Assembly (NCBI GenBank): GCA_900473685.1
Contig: UCNE01000005.1
Coordinates: forward strand, 310,001 to 374,000
Length of the DNA stretch: 64,000 nucleotides
Reading direction: 5' to 3'
Origin: Hyphomicrobiales bacterium
Lineage (GTDB): Bacteria; Pseudomonadota; Alphaproteobacteria; Rhizobiales; Rhizobiaceae
Below are positions 17,497 to 28,051 of the stretch, piece after piece (position 1 is the stretch's first letter; each line of letters starts with the position of its first letter). Both the position numbers and the translations under genes were made by a program. Under the pieces are notes generated by a model. The model saw only the letters and a list, made by a program, of their open reading frames with translations. It did no database searches and was not told where the DNA came from.

Positions 17497-18972
17497 TTGC
17501 GCATTTTTACCGCCGTCCTGGCGACAGAGACCAATACATTCTCACCGATCTGCGTCGATCGCCGCGCCTTCGAGGCGTCGCTCTATGCTCCGCCCGGCGA
17601 ACACCCGGAAACCCCGACGCTATGTTCGGCGCCGATCACGGTCGGCCGTAGGCTTGCTGTGGAAAAGGGCTTTGAGCTGATCGAAGGCACGGCAACCTGG
17701 GCTGATCCGGCTGGTCTCGTCAATCGCCTGACCTATGAGGGCCTGCGCGATGAAATCCTTGATCAATTGCGGGCAGCACTGCCGGTGGATGCCGTTGTGC
17801 TCGGCCTGCACGGCGCGATGGTTGCCGATGGATATGAGGACACTGAGGGTGATTTCCTCGCCCGCGTCCGCGAGATTGTCGGCCCGGACATTCTCGTCTG
17901 CGCCGAACTTGATCCGCACAGTCATCTGACTGTGAAGCGCCGGACGGCTGCGGATTTCTTCGTCTATTTCAAGGAATTCCCGCATACGGATTTTGTCGAT
18001 CGCGCCGAAGATCTTTGGCGTATTGCGCTCGATACGCTTGCCGGCCACGTCAAGCCGGTGATGTCGGTGTTCGATTGCCGGATGATCGATGTCTACCCGA
18101 CATCGCGCGATCCCATGCGCTCGTTCGTCGATAAGATCATGCGGATGGAAGCGGAAGACCCGGAGATCCTGTCAATCTCCGTTATCCACGGTTTCATGGC
18201 CGGAGACGTGCCGGAAATGGGCACGAAATTGCTCGTCGTTACCGACGGTAAGCCGGAAAAAGGTATAGCCCTCGCCCGTGAACTCGGGCTTGAACTTTTC
18301 GCCAAGCGTGGCACGTTCATCATGCCGCAGATCGATGAAAAGCAGGCCGTTTCTCTTGCGCTCGCCGCAACAGTTGGACCTGTGGTGATCGCCGATGTCT
18401 GGGACAATCCTGGAGGTGGTACCGCAGGCGACGCGACGGTGCTTCTGGCCGAGCTTCTGGCGCAGGGCGCCAGGGACACGGCGGTCGGTACGATCTGGGA
18501 CCCGATGGCCGTGCAGATCTGTATGGCTGCCGGAGAAGGTGCCGAAATCCAGCTTCGCTTCGGGGCAAAATCGGCACCGGGAACGGGCAACCCGATCGAT
18601 GGCATCGTCAAGATCGTCAAGCTGGTGCGCAACGCCGAAATGCGTTTCGGCGAAAGCTACGCCCCCTTTGGCGATGCCGCGCATATCCATCTTGACGGCA
18701 TCGATATCATTCTGAATTCGACGCGCGCGCAGAGCTTCGATCCGAGCCTGTTTTCAGTCATGGGTATCAACCCGGCCGCAAAGAAGGTGCTGGTCATCAA
18801 GTCGACCAATCACTTCTATGCTTCTTTCGCGCTGATCGCAGCCGAGATCCTCTATTGCTCGGCAGGAACCCCCTATCCGAACAATCCGGCCCGCACGCCC
18901 TATCGCCGGGCACCGCGCGATATCTGGCCGATGGTGGAAAACCCGCACAATCCAGAACAAGGCGCTGCCTGA
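17497..18972 (+). CDS. M81 family metallopeptidase (second, diverged copy)
   Basis: This 491-residue MlrC-family protein starts at TTG 17497, which gives a family-like opening RIFTAVLATETNTFSP. GAGG lies eight bases upstream. A GTG at 17380 in frame would overlap the NTF2-like gene by 94 bases, so I reject it. The region equivalent to DLHGN in the 11290 gene reads DPHSHLTVKR here. The NPGGGTAGDATVLLAELL glycine loop is conserved near residue 310. The two M81 proteins are clearly diverged paralogues and not a recent duplication. The product is probably a cytosolic amide hydrolase working with the RidA and sugar genes around it; the substrate is unknown. Confidence 0.83.
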   Translation: MRIFTAVLATETNTFSPICVDRRAFEASLYAPPGEHPETPTLCSAPITVGRRLAVEKGFELIEGTATWADPAGLVNRLTYEGLRDEILDQLRAALPVDAVVLGLHGAMVADGYEDTEGDFLARVREIVGPDILVCAELDPHSHLTVKRRTAADFFVYFKEFPHTDFVDRAEDLWRIALDTLAGHVKPVMSVFDCRMIDVYPTSRDPMRSFVDKIMRMEAEDPEILSISVIHGFMAGDVPEMGTKLLVVTDGKPEKGIALARELGLELFAKRGTFIMPQIDEKQAVSLALAATVGPVVIADVWDNPGGGTAGDATVLLAELLAQGARDTAVGTIWDPMAVQICMAAGEGAEIQLRFGAKSAPGTGNPIDGIVKIVKLVRNAEMRFGESYAPFGDAAHIHLDGIDIILNSTRAQSFDPSLFSVMGINPAAKKVLVIKSTNHFYASFALIAAEILYCSAGTPYPNNPARTPYRRAPRDIWPMVENPHNPEQGAA

Positions 18973-19018
18973 ATTGACCGGTCAGGGCTTTTTGCCAGGA
19001 ACGGCCAAAAGAATAAAC

Positions 19019-19048
19019 AAAGGGGACGCATCATCTGCGTCCCCTTTT
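19019..19048. terminator. Bidirectional terminator between M81 gene and sugar ABC operon
   Basis: A perfect 12-bp stem (19019-19030 with 19036-19047) has a five-base loop TCATC. A T-run follows on the plus strand (19045-19048) and an A-run precedes the stem, giving U-runs in both directions. It separates the convergent M81 gene and the ATPase gene ending at 19082. Confidence 0.85.
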
Positions 19049-19081
19049 GCATTCAATGGAATACAGCTGCTTTTCGGGCCA

Positions 19082-20215
<1,134 letters not shown>

Positions 20216-20269
20216 GAAACTGTCTCCGGCCGCCAGCGGAAAGCGGCCCGTTCGTAGCAGAAGAGGAAT

Positions 20270-20301
20270 GGACCGCGAACCGGAAAGACGGTTCGCGGTC
20301 C
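20270..20301 (-). terminator. Intercistronic hairpin after the sugar-binding protein gene
   Basis: A perfect 12-bp stem (20270-20281 with 20290-20301) has an eight-base loop. It lies between the binding-protein stop at 20309 and the ATPase start at 20215 and has no U-run. Such hairpins usually protect the abundant binding-protein mRNA and reduce read-through to the ATPase. Confidence 0.7.
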
Positions 20302-20308
20302 GATGGTC

Positions 20309-21538
20309 TTATTTGTACTGCTCGAGATCGGCGGCAGCCTTCTTCAGGGCATCCGCCGGTTCGGCCTTGCCGGTGACGACGGCCTGGACCATTTCGATCA
20401 TCACGTTCTGGAAGCCCTTGTAGTCGGTGAAGAGCGGCTCCGGACCGCCATAGGTGATACCGTCGATGAACGGCTTCCAGTAGGGGTCCTTCTTGACGAA
20501 TTCATCGACCAGTGGCGACGGACGCAGAGGTGTCAGACCAGCTGCGCCCTGCAGCTCATACTCTCCCTGCGGTCCCGGCGACGTGATGAACTTTGCAAAT
20601 TCGGTTGCCTTTTCCTCAACGCCGGAGCCCTTGAAGATTGCCAGGCTGTCGGTGATCAGCAGCGTGCCTGCGCCCTTGGCAGACGGCCCGAGCGGCAGCG
20701 GGGCAACGCCCCAATCGACCTTGGTGTCCTTCAGACGGACTGCGGCACCTGAACCGGACTGGAGCATGCCGACCTTGCCGTCGAGGAAGATGGCGCGCAT
20801 CTCGTTCTGCTCGTAAGCGGTGGCACCTTCGACCGAATAAGGCGTGATGTCCTTGTAAGCCTGGAGAGCTGCGAGAACCTCCGGGCTGTCGATGACGATC
20901 TTGTCGCCGTCGATGACCTTGCCGTTGTTGGTGTAAACCCAATGCATGAACTGGTGCATGGTGTTGTCGAAGGTTTTGGCAGGGAGGCCGTAGCCGGCAA
21001 TGCCGGTCTTTTCCTTGATCTGCTTGGCAAAAGCGATCTCTTCGGCCCAGGTCTTCGGCGGTGTTTCGGGATCAAGGCCAGCCTGCTTGAACAGGCCCTT
21101 GTTCCAGTAGAGAGCTTTGGTCGAGAACGCGACCGGAACGCCCCACTGAGTGCCATCGAATGTGACGGTGTCGGCGATGTGTGGATAATAGCTTTTCTTC
21201 TCGTCTTCGGTCATCGGCACCGGAACAATCAGATCGTTCTGGGCGAATTCCTTCAGCGTGCGCGAGCCAACATAGGCCATCGCGACCGGCGTACCGGCAA
21301 CGGCAAGCGTCGTGGCCTTGTCCTGGCACTGTGCCCAGCCGACAACTTCCGGCGTAACCTTCCAGCCCGGGTTCTTTTCCTCCCACTGCTTGATATACTT
21401 TTCGTGAACCTGGTCCATGGTATCGCCGCAATAGATCCAGCTGATTTCCTGGTCGGCCGCCTGTGCGGTCATGGCGCCAAGCGCGGTCGAGCCGAGCAGG
21501 GCAAGGGCAACAATCCCCGTCTTGAAATGAATTGACAC
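20309..21538 (-). CDS. Sugar ABC transporter substrate-binding protein, family 1
   Basis: This is a periplasmic binding protein of 409 residues with a Sec signal peptide ending in GAMTAQAA. The mature part shows the family 1 (MalE/UgpB-like) pattern: an N-terminal WEEKNPGWKV segment, a central GVPVAFSTKALYWNKGLFKQAG segment and a later IFLDGKVGMLQSGSGAA segment. It delivers the ligand to the two permeases encoded just upstream. The ligand is unknown; an N-acetylhexosamine or a short glycan is the best guess from the neighbouring GH20 gene and RpiR regulator. Confidence 0.9.
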   Translation of the reverse strand: MSIHFKTGIVALALLGSTALGAMTAQAADQEISWIYCGDTMDQVHEKYIKQWEEKNPGWKVTPEVVGWAQCQDKATTLAVAGTPVAMAYVGSRTLKEFAQNDLIVPVPMTEDEKKSYYPHIADTVTFDGTQWGVPVAFSTKALYWNKGLFKQAGLDPETPPKTWAEEIAFAKQIKEKTGIAGYGLPAKTFDNTMHQFMHWVYTNNGKVIDGDKIVIDSPEVLAALQAYKDITPYSVEGATAYEQNEMRAIFLDGKVGMLQSGSGAAVRLKDTKVDWGVAPLPLGPSAKGAGTLLITDSLAIFKGSGVEEKATEFAKFITSPGPQGEYELQGAAGLTPLRPSPLVDEFVKKDPYWKPFIDGITYGGPEPLFTDYKGFQNVMIEMVQAVVTGKAEPADALKKAAADLEQYK

Positions 21539-21574
21539 GTTAGAAGCTCCCGTTTCTCTGGTGGTTGATTGCTT

Positions 21575-22435
21575 TTATTGTTTCACCGCGCCAGCGGTCA
21601 GCCCGCTGACGAGATAGCGCTGGAGGAAGAAGATCACGATGATGGCCGGGGTGATGCCGACGAAGCTCGCCGCCATCAACTCGTTCCAGATCACTTCCTG
21701 CCGGCCGAAATAGGCAAACAGCCCAACCGGCAGCGGCATGTATTCGGTCTTCGAGTTGAAGGTCAGCGCGAAGATGAATTGCTGAGCGTAGGACCCGATG
21801 AAGGTCGTGATCGCTACGACGGTGATGCCGGGCATGGCGATGGGGAGGATGACCCGGCGAAGCGTATAAAAATGGCTGGCACCATCGACGAAGGCCGCTT
21901 CGTCCAGCTCACGTGGAATGCGCATCATATAGGTGCGCAACAGCCAGATGGCCGTGGGGATCAGGAAGGCGACCCCTGGGACCATCATGGCGAAATAGGT
22001 ATTCAGCACGCCGAAGCTGCGCATCAGGCGGAACAGCGGGATGAGCAGCACGGCGCCTGAAAACATGTTGACCGCCAAAAACGCGCCGAGCAGAAGGCCG
22101 CTGCCACGGAACTGGAAGCGGGCAAACGCATAGGACGCCGGGATCACCAGGATCAGGACGATCCCCGTGACGATGATCGATATGAAGAACGAGTTGAAGA
22201 TATAGCGGGCGAATCCCGGCACGCTGACCCACATCGTCCGGTAGGCGGCGAACGATCCGTTTTCCGGCCAGAACTTGTAGGGAGAGGAAAACAGGAGGCC
22301 GAGCGGCTTCAGCGATACCAGAAACCCTTCAACGAACGGCGCCAGGATGAAGGTCAGGAAGAGGAAGATACCGGCATAGATGCTGATGACCTCGTACCAG
22401 CGGTAGCGGTTGATCATGGCGGGTTGCGTGCTCAT
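21575..22435 (-). CDS. Sugar ABC transporter permease, MalG-like
   Basis: This inner-membrane permease of 286 residues has six hydrophobic spans. The EAA loop is ELDEAAFVDGASHFYTLRRVILP, characteristic of CUT1 second permeases. Its start overlaps the stop of the MalF-like gene by four bases. With the 22432-23319 product it forms the pore of the sugar importer. Confidence 0.92.
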   Translation of the reverse strand: MSTQPAMINRYRWYEVISIYAGIFLFLTFILAPFVEGFLVSLKPLGLLFSSPYKFWPENGSFAAYRTMWVSVPGFARYIFNSFFISIIVTGIVLILVIPASYAFARFQFRGSGLLLGAFLAVNMFSGAVLLIPLFRLMRSFGVLNTYFAMMVPGVAFLIPTAIWLLRTYMMRIPRELDEAAFVDGASHFYTLRRVILPIAMPGITVVAITTFIGSYAQQFIFALTFNSKTEYMPLPVGLFAYFGRQEVIWNELMAASFVGITPAIIVIFFLQRYLVSGLTAGAVKQ

Positions 22436-23319
22436 CGGTTGGATTCTCCCGCAGAAAGTCGGCTGGTCACGCGGAAATAGGCCACGCAGAAAATCGACAG
22501 GAAGATGCAGATCAGCACAGCGCGAGCGGCACCTTCACCATATTTCTTCGAGCCGATCGCCGTGCGGTAGGTATCGATGATCATGGTCGTCGTTTCGCCG
22601 TTCGGCCCGCCCTGCGTCAGGATCCAGATGATATCGAACGAGTTGAACGTGGATATCAGCGACAGCATCGACATGGTGATCATCGAAGGAATGAGCAGCG
22701 GCAGGGTAATGCGGCGGAAACGATAGAAGCGCCCTGCCCCATCGGTCCATGCTGCCTCGTAGAGATCCTGCGGCACGGCCTGCATGGCGGCCAGCATGTA
22801 AAGCGTCACCATGGGGACACCGATCCAGACGTCGGTGATGATCGTCGCCCAGAAGGCGGTCGAACCGTGGGCGAGGAAGGCAATCGGACCGTCGATGATG
22901 CCCCAGTTCTGCAAGACGCCGGAAATCATGCCGAACTGGCCGTTGTACATCCAGCCCCACATGAAGATGCCAATCGCCATCGGCACGATCCATGGCGGCA
23001 TGGTCAGCACCCGAAACAAGGCCCGGCCGGGGACCGCCGCGTTCAGCATGCAGGCCCCGAAGACGCCGATGATCATCTTGATGGCGACCGAGAAGAAGGT
23101 CCACACGAAGGTGCGAATGATGACCTCGGCAAATGTGGTGTTGAAGATCTTTTCGTAATTGACCCAGCCGATCCAATTGGTCGTCTTCTTCAACGATGCG
23201 TCCGTGAACGACAGAATGAATGTATCCAGAAGCGGATAGGCGACGATCACGATGACATAGAGAACGGCTGGCAGCAAAAGCATCCAGGCGAAGATGAGAG
23301 TGCTGCGCTGAACGTTCAT
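22432..23319 (-). CDS. Sugar ABC transporter permease, MalF-like
   Basis: This inner-membrane permease of 295 residues has six predicted spans. The coupling loop reads DLYEAAWTDGAGRFYRFRRITLP around residue 190. It follows the Gfo/Idh/MocA dehydrogenase gene by 12 bases and overlaps the next permease gene by four, so translation is probably coupled. It is the first permease of a CUT1-type sugar importer. Confidence 0.92.
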   Translation of the reverse strand: MNVQRSTLIFAWMLLLPAVLYVIVIVAYPLLDTFILSFTDASLKKTTNWIGWVNYEKIFNTTFAEVIIRTFVWTFFSVAIKMIIGVFGACMLNAAVPGRALFRVLTMPPWIVPMAIGIFMWGWMYNGQFGMISGVLQNWGIIDGPIAFLAHGSTAFWATIITDVWIGVPMVTLYMLAAMQAVPQDLYEAAWTDGAGRFYRFRRITLPLLIPSMITMSMLSLISTFNSFDIIWILTQGGPNGETTTMIIDTYRTAIGSKKYGEGAARAVLICIFLSIFCVAYFRVTSRLSAGESNR

Positions 23320-23331
23320 TTTGCGCTCTCC

Positions 23332-24489
23332 TTACGCCGCACGGGAGTGGAGCGCCTCGTCAAAGCGATCCCAGATCGGCCGCAGATCGACAACGGTGCG
23401 TTTGCGGCGCGCCTCGTCCATCGACAGTGCAAGAATGCCCGCCTCCAGCGCGTCGAGCGTCGAGACGGGGAGCGGCCGGCCATCGCGGACATGGCCGATA
23501 ATGTCGGTGGCCATCTGCTCGTCGGCGCCGTAGTGCTGCGACAGTGCTGTCGCTGCATATTTGTTCTCGACGACCTTCTTGCCGGTCAGCATCTCGTGCA
23601 CATCGAAATAGCCGCGGATGAAATCGCCCTCGGCCATGCCGCGCGACCCCATGATGCAGAAGCGGCGGAACTGGTCGGGAACATTCAGGTTGGTATGGAA
23701 ATTCATGCCGACGCCGTTGGCATATTCGACGATCGCCACCTGGTAATCGATGATGTCGCCGTCGCTGTCGAATACCTTGTCGGAGCCCATCCAGCCGCTC
23801 GGCTTGCGATGGAAGAGTTCGAGGTCGTTGATGCCTTCGCGGGCGGGGTCGTTTGCCGGGATGAAACTCTTGCGGCCGCCGAAGCTCGCCACTCGCTCCG
23901 GCCGCGCGCCGACGATGCCATTGTAGAGGTCGAGATCGTGGCAGCATTTTTCCAGCATGAAACTGCCGGAATAGCGCTCGTAGCGGCGCCAGTCGCGCAT
24001 GAAGAACGCACCATGATAGGGTTCGATATGCTCGGAGGCCTCAATCGAAACGATCTGGCCAAGAGTTCCGGCAGCCTGGGCGGCGCGCAGGTCCCGGTAC
24101 ATCGGCGCATAACGCAGCACCAGGCCAACCATCAGCCGCTCATGACCGAACTTCGCCATCAACCGGGCCAGCTCGATGCTTTCTTCGACTGTTGTGACGA
24201 CCGGCTTTTCGCTGAAAACCTTCAGCCCGGCCTCAAGGCCAATGCGAATATGATCGAGATGCAAATGATTGGGCGAGCCGATCATCAGGAGATCGAGCTT
24301 CTCGTTGGCAATCAGCTCTTCAGGCGTTGCATAGGCGGTGCCGGCGGAGACGCCGTTTTCCACAAGGCCCGGCAAACCGGCGGGGTTCGGATCGACGTAA
24401 CCCGCGATCTCGAAGCGCTCGTCCATGGCTTTGAAAACATAACCCAGATAGCCCAGACGGAATCCGAGTCCGATGATGCCAACTTTCAT
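23332..24489 (-). CDS. Gfo/Idh/MocA family oxidoreductase
   Basis: This NAD(P)-dependent sugar dehydrogenase has 385 residues. The Rossmann opening is MKVGIIGLGFRLGYLGYV, the EKP motif (VFSEKPVVTT) lies near residue 97, and a downstream catalytic region contains CCHDLDLYN. It is the first gene of the sugar ABC operon and so is transcribed with the importer. It probably oxidises or epimerises the imported sugar. A GGGGA lies upstream of ATG 24489. The exact substrate is not readable from the sequence. Confidence 0.88.
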   Translation of the reverse strand: MKVGIIGLGFRLGYLGYVFKAMDERFEIAGYVDPNPAGLPGLVENGVSAGTAYATPEELIANEKLDLLMIGSPNHLHLDHIRIGLEAGLKVFSEKPVVTTVEESIELARLMAKFGHERLMVGLVLRYAPMYRDLRAAQAAGTLGQIVSIEASEHIEPYHGAFFMRDWRRYERYSGSFMLEKCCHDLDLYNGIVGARPERVASFGGRKSFIPANDPAREGINDLELFHRKPSGWMGSDKVFDSDGDIIDYQVAIVEYANGVGMNFHTNLNVPDQFRRFCIMGSRGMAEGDFIRGYFDVHEMLTGKKVVENKYAATALSQHYGADEQMATDIIGHVRDGRPLPVSTLDALEAGILALSMDEARRKRTVVDLRPIWDRFDEALHSRAA

Positions 24490-24515
24490 TCTACTGGTAT
24501 TCCCCGATTATTATC

Positions 24516-24531
24516 GTAATTTATTTTCTCA
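24516..24531. promoter_or_regulatory. Candidate RpiR box 1 upstream of the sugar ABC operon
   Basis: The minus strand reads TGAGAAAATAAATTAC, about 30 bases before the ATG at 24489. Its GAAAATAAATT core matches the box at 24587 at ten of eleven positions. It may be one of two sites bound by the RpiR regulator. The assignment is inferred. Confidence 0.4.
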
Positions 24532-24586
24532 GACTGAGGCAGATTTTCAGACCCGTCAACCGAAATCCGCAAAATCGTCAGTTTTA

Positions 24587-24601
24587 TGAAATTCATTTTC
24601 A
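24587..24601. promoter_or_regulatory. Candidate RpiR box 2 upstream of the sugar ABC operon
   Basis: TGAAATTCATTTTCA has TGAAA/TTTCA ends around a five-base centre. Its complement, TGAAAATGAATTTCA, differs from the dyad at 16953-16966 by one inserted T. That places similar boxes in front of both transcription units flanking the RpiR gene. The assignment is inferred. Confidence 0.45.
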
Positions 24602-24799
24602 TAGAGCTCCATGTGCGGCGCCGCTAAACAAGGAAAATGAACCATAACCTCCGCTCGTCAGGCCCTGAGGTGAGCGCGCGCTCAAGGGCCGTCGAAGAGC
24701 TTCTTCGACGGGACAAGTCTTCTGTCGTGGTGAGAAGTGCCGGGCCTTTCAGGCGCACGGCCGGCACACTACGTGCCGGCGGCTTAGTCCCAGTCGCCT

Positions 24800-25399
24800 C
24801 TATTGCCCGTTGATCAAGGCAAGGACCAGTTGATGGATATTGCCGCCGTTGCTCAGCTCGGCCCGATCGAAATCCCGGCTCTGCTGCCGTTGGGCGCGTG
24901 ACAGTTCACCCAGGCGTTCGGTCAGATTGGCACGGATCTTCTGGCATTTGGGATCGTCAGCGGCGGTCAGCCCCACGGAAACGGCCTCGATTTTTTTCAC
25001 CATGTCCTTGATGAGGTCGCCATGCACCAGTTCATGCTGGCGCACGCCTGAAATGAAGGTGTCCCAGCTTCGTGCAACCGCGGCCGGCAAACGTTCGGCC
25101 GGTTTTGGCAATACGTAGGTTATGATCAGCTTGGGCCGTGCGACGGCCAGGACGCAGCCATTGCCCTGCGGCTCGTATTTCCGGGTCCATGTCAGCTTGA
25201 AATTGGTAACGGCGATGGCGCGACCGGCATTTCCAACCTTGGGTCCCCGTTCTCCGATCGAGGCGTATAATTCGGCGCCGGTCTTTCCAGCGACCGAATA
25301 GGGCTGCACGTTTTCGACGGCCTGCCACTCCGCCTGCGCAATGGCAGGCAACAGGGCCACGCAGCCCACCAGTAAACTCAGCAAACGGATGGGCTTCAC
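24800..25399 (-). CDS. DUF922 domain secreted Zn-dependent protease-like protein
   Basis: This exported protein has 199 residues. A signal peptide (MKPIRLLSLLVGCVALLPAIAQA) is followed by a DUF922 domain with the zinc motif HELVH at residues 122-126, matching HExxH. DUF922 proteins are annotated as predicted secreted Zn-dependent proteases. The start is GTG 25399, chosen because it gives a complete signal peptide. It stands alone between a hairpin-rich gap and the ScpB gene. The substrate and biological role are unknown. Confidence 0.82.
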   Translation of the reverse strand: MKPIRLLSLLVGCVALLPAIAQAEWQAVENVQPYSVAGKTGAELYASIGERGPKVGNAGRAIAVTNFKLTWTRKYEPQGNGCVLAVARPKLIITYVLPKPAERLPAAVARSWDTFISGVRQHELVHGDLIKDMVKKIEAVSVGLTAADDPKCQKIRANLTERLGELSRAQRQQSRDFDRAELSNGGNIHQLVLALINGQ

Positions 25400-25528
25400 G
25401 GGGCTTCTTTCATGGTTATGTTTCCTCGTTCGCGACCGGCGGACCTGCCCGCTTGCAATGGGATGGCGTGTTGATCGCCTGACGATCGTGAACCGGTTTT
25501 GCCGACGATGGAAAGGGCCGCCGCGGGG

Positions 25529-26233
25529 TCAATCATCCTCGTCATCGCCGGTGGACCTCGATTCCATCATGTCGGCATCATCGGCCACCCTTTTCCGGTT
25601 GAGCAGGCCGCTGTCCTCAAGCATCTCGATATCCGGCAGATCGCGCAGGGTGTCGAAGCCGAAAGCCGACAAAAACTCGGGCGTCGTGACATAGGTATAG
25701 GGCGCGCCCGGCGTCGGGCTGCGCGGCCCAAAGGTGATCAGCTTTGCCTGCCGCAAGCCGGCAATGGTGTCGCGGCTGACCTCTTTGCCGAACATGGCCG
25801 ACAGCTCGCTGCGCGTTACCGGCTGGTAGTAGCTGATCGCGATCAGCACCGTCGCCTCCTGCTGGTTGAAGCCCGCCATCGACTGGGTCGCGGCCCCCGA
25901 TGCCCGGATCGCCGGCGCATAGGCGGATTTTGTCCTGTGATGCCAGCCGCCCGCCACAGAAACCAGGTCAAACGGCCGCCCGCGCAATTCTTCGCGAATG
26001 TCATCGATGATCAGATCGATATTGCACTCCTGGCCAACCACACGGGCAAGCGTCGCGCGGTCGACAGGGGTGGCAGAGGCGAAAATCACCGCCTCGATAC
26101 GGTTCATCCATTCACGCCAGCGCAGCGCTGGCGGCAGGGCTTCCAGTTCGCGGTCGAACAGGGCTTTGTCCTGCTCCGCCGCTTTCCTTTTTCGTCCTTC
26201 GGTTTTTGCAAGGTCCGGTGCCGCCATGGTCAC
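25529..26233 (-). CDS. scpB: SMC-Scp complex subunit ScpB-like protein
   Basis: This 234-residue protein resembles ScpB, the winged-helix partner that binds the kleisin ScpA in condensin-like complexes. Recognisable parts are the first winged helix ([25 protein letters not shown]) and the segment [40 protein letters not shown]. The C terminus is acidic ([17 protein letters not shown]). No ScpA gene adjoins it; its partner here is a DUF1403 gene. GTG 26233 overlaps that gene's stop as GTGA, and ATG 26227 is the alternative start. It may be an accessory paralogue of the chromosomal ScpB. Confidence 0.8.
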   Translation of the reverse strand: MTMAAPDLAKTEGRKRKAAEQDKALFDRELEALPPALRWREWMNRIEAVIFASATPVDRATLARVVGQECNIDLIIDDIREELRGRPFDLVSVAGGWHHRTKSAYAPAIRASGAATQSMAGFNQQEATVLIAISYYQPVTRSELSAMFGKEVSRDTIAGLRQAKLITFGPRSPTPGAPYTYVTTPEFLSAFGFDTLRDLPDIEMLEDSGLLNRKRVADDADMMESRSTGDDEDD

Positions 26234-27192
26234 AGGCCGTAAATTCGGAAGGTTGGGCGTCCCGAGAGTTCCCGGACGCCACCCAGTGTTTCAAGCCGCT
26301 CGAACAGCCGCCGGCTTGCCCAGCGGGACAGATTGCCGTTGGTTGCGGATGCCGACAAGGCATCTTCGGCCAGCAATTGGCGAATGACTGTTTGCGCGCC
26401 CTTGGTTCGTACCTTGGGGACCACGGCAAGGAAATGCTCGGCTCGGCGGCTGATCTCCACCGCCTGACGTAACGCTTCGCGAACGCCCTGTATCAGCGCT
26501 AGGCAAACTGAGCGGGCAAAGGCCGCGTCATCCGGCCGGACACGTCCCCTTCCCCCGGTCATGCGGAAAGCCGGATCATAACGCTGCGCCATCAGGAGCG
26601 GCACAGGCTTTTGCCAGTTGAGTTTTTTTGCCAGAACCCAGTCCGCCAGCCACCAGGCCAGAATTTCTGCATCCGGACGAAGCCGGCATACAGCTGTTAC
26701 CAGTTCAGCGACAGCAAAAGGGGCTGCTTGGCCGTCCTGCGCCAGATCGGCGGCAAGCCGCGAAAAATCCGCCAGCGTATCGTCCCACTTCATGGCCAAA
26801 AGGGCCGCGGTATCGCGCAGCATCTTTTCATCTGGCAGCTCCAGATGCTGCGCCGGGTGCGCCGAGAGCTTGTTATACGCCAAGAAAACGTTTCCGGCCG
26901 GTCCCGCATCGCCACCCGGCAGCCGCAGCAAGACGGCATCGCGCAGCGCGGCTTCGTCTTCCGTCCGTCCCATCAGCCGCACGGCAGAAGCCGCACATTT
27001 CAGCCCGAGGCGCTGGCGCCATGCGCCAGACCAGGCAGGCTCCGATCGCACCAGTTGATCCAACGAGCCGAGCGCCGCCCCCGTCATGAACGCCACATCA
27101 ATATCGCTCGCCTCGCCATGAGGTTTGACCCACCCGGGGATGAGGGGCGGTTGAAACAATACGGGAGGTGTTGGGGCGGAGTTCGAATCCAT
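26230..27192 (-). CDS. DUF1403 family protein
   Basis: This 320-residue protein belongs to a family of unknown function found in rhizobia and relatives. It is mostly helical, with a proline-rich N terminus ([19 protein letters not shown]) and a C-terminal stretch that looks like a small winged helix ([22 protein letters not shown]). I chose ATG 27192; an in-frame GTG at 27249 would add an unusual extension. It overlaps the ScpB-like gene by four bases (or abuts it if ScpB starts at 26227), so the two products are probably made together. The pairing suggests a role with ScpB in DNA organisation, which is inference. Confidence 0.72.
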   Translation of the reverse strand: MDSNSAPTPPVLFQPPLIPGWVKPHGEASDIDVAFMTGAALGSLDQLVRSEPAWSGAWRQRLGLKCAASAVRLMGRTEDEAALRDAVLLRLPGGDAGPAGNVFLAYNKLSAHPAQHLELPDEKMLRDTAALLAMKWDDTLADFSRLAADLAQDGQAAPFAVAELVTAVCRLRPDAEILAWWLADWVLAKKLNWQKPVPLLMAQRYDPAFRMTGGRGRVRPDDAAFARSVCLALIQGVREALRQAVEISRRAEHFLAVVPKVRTKGAQTVIRQLLAEDALSASATNGNLSRWASRRLFERLETLGGVRELSGRPTFRIYGL

Positions 27193-27314
27193 CTGCGCGA
27201 GCATATTGAACGAGGGCGGTTCTAACCAGATCAAATGTTGCAACCGCACAGAGTGTTTTCTCGCCGGGTCTCTGTCCTGCGGCTCTCATCTTGCACACCC
27301 AACGCTCCTAGACC

Positions 27315-27342
27315 GAATTCTATAAATTTTACTATATAATTC
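27315..27342. promoter_or_regulatory. Candidate TetR operator upstream of the TetR-Rid operon
   Basis: Two ten-base arms, GAATTCTATA (27315-27324) and TATATAATTC (27333-27342), are inverted copies with one mismatch, spaced by eight AT-rich bases. A further half-site-like AAATTATATA occurs at 27371-27380. The right arm contains a -10-like TATAAT. This pattern suits autoregulation by the TetR protein encoded downstream. Confidence 0.45.
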
Positions 27343-27406
27343 GCGGATGCGCTTGTTTGCCGCCGCCATGAAATTATATAAATCGCACTACAGAAAAGGA
27401 AAAGCC

Positions 27407-27997
27407 ATGGCAAACCGGGGACGACCGCGCAGCTTTGACCGGGATCGCGCATTGCAGAATCTCAAGGAAGTCTTCTGGTCCAAGGGTTATGAGGGTGCGC
27501 AACTCAATGATCTGACAGCTGCGGCCGGGATCACGCCTCCGAGTTTCTATGCGGCCTTCGGCTCCAAGGAAGCGGCGTTTCGGGAGGCGGTCGATCTCTA
27601 TGTCGCAACGGAGGGATCTGGCGCCTTGCTGGCCCTCGAAGAGGGGGCGACTGCCCAGGCATCGATACGCGCCATGCTGGCAAGCAGTATCGATACGGCG
27701 CTCGGCGCGCCGCAATCGGGCGGCTGTCTGCTGATCCTGGGCGCCATTAACTGTCGGAGTGAAACCGAGCCCTTGCGCCAGCATCTGAAAAGTATTCGCA
27801 CTAACACTGAAAAGCGCATTAACGCCCGGCTTGAGCGTGGCGTGGCAGAGGGCGATCTGCCGCGTACGATCGACACCCGTGTGCTGGCCAATTTTTACAG
27901 CGCGGTGATGCAAGGCATTTCGATGCAGGCGCGCGACGGAGCCACAAGAGAAGACTTGCAGGCCCTCGTCACCCCGTCGATGGCCGCCCTCTCCTAA
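27407..27997 (+). CDS. TetR/AcrR family transcriptional regulator
   Basis: This 196-residue regulator has an N-terminal TetR helix-turn-helix (about residues 10-56, with FDRDRALQNLKEVFWSKGYEGAQLNDLTAAAGITPPSFYAAFGSKE in four short blocks) and a helical ligand domain. ATG 27407 has AAAAGG upstream; the earlier in-frame start at 27347 lies in the operator-like region. It is followed after 54 bases by a Rid-family gene, which it probably controls together with itself. The ligand is unknown. Confidence 0.85.
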   Translation: MANRGRPRSFDRDRALQNLKEVFWSKGYEGAQLNDLTAAAGITPPSFYAAFGSKEAAFREAVDLYVATEGSGALLALEEGATAQASIRAMLASSIDTALGAPQSGGCLLILGAINCRSETEPLRQHLKSIRTNTEKRINARLERGVAEGDLPRTIDTRVLANFYSAVMQGISMQARDGATREDLQALVTPSMAALS

Positions 27998-28051
27998 AAG
28001 GTGGCTGCGACGTCAGATTCCGAAACCACTGTGGAAACCCGAGAAAATATC

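Larger units (their letters stand above)
24490..24799. other. Gene-free stretch: promoter region plus three hairpins
   Basis: The left part (24490-24610) is AT-rich and holds two candidate RpiR boxes for the 24489 operon. The right part contains three successive hairpins: an imperfect one at 24661-24690, a perfect 9-bp stem with loop GCT at 24690-24710, and a perfect 8-bp stem with a five-base loop at 24760-24780. They lie just after the DUF922 gene, which ends at 24800 on the minus strand, and may terminate it. I see no coding sequence here. Confidence 0.6.
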
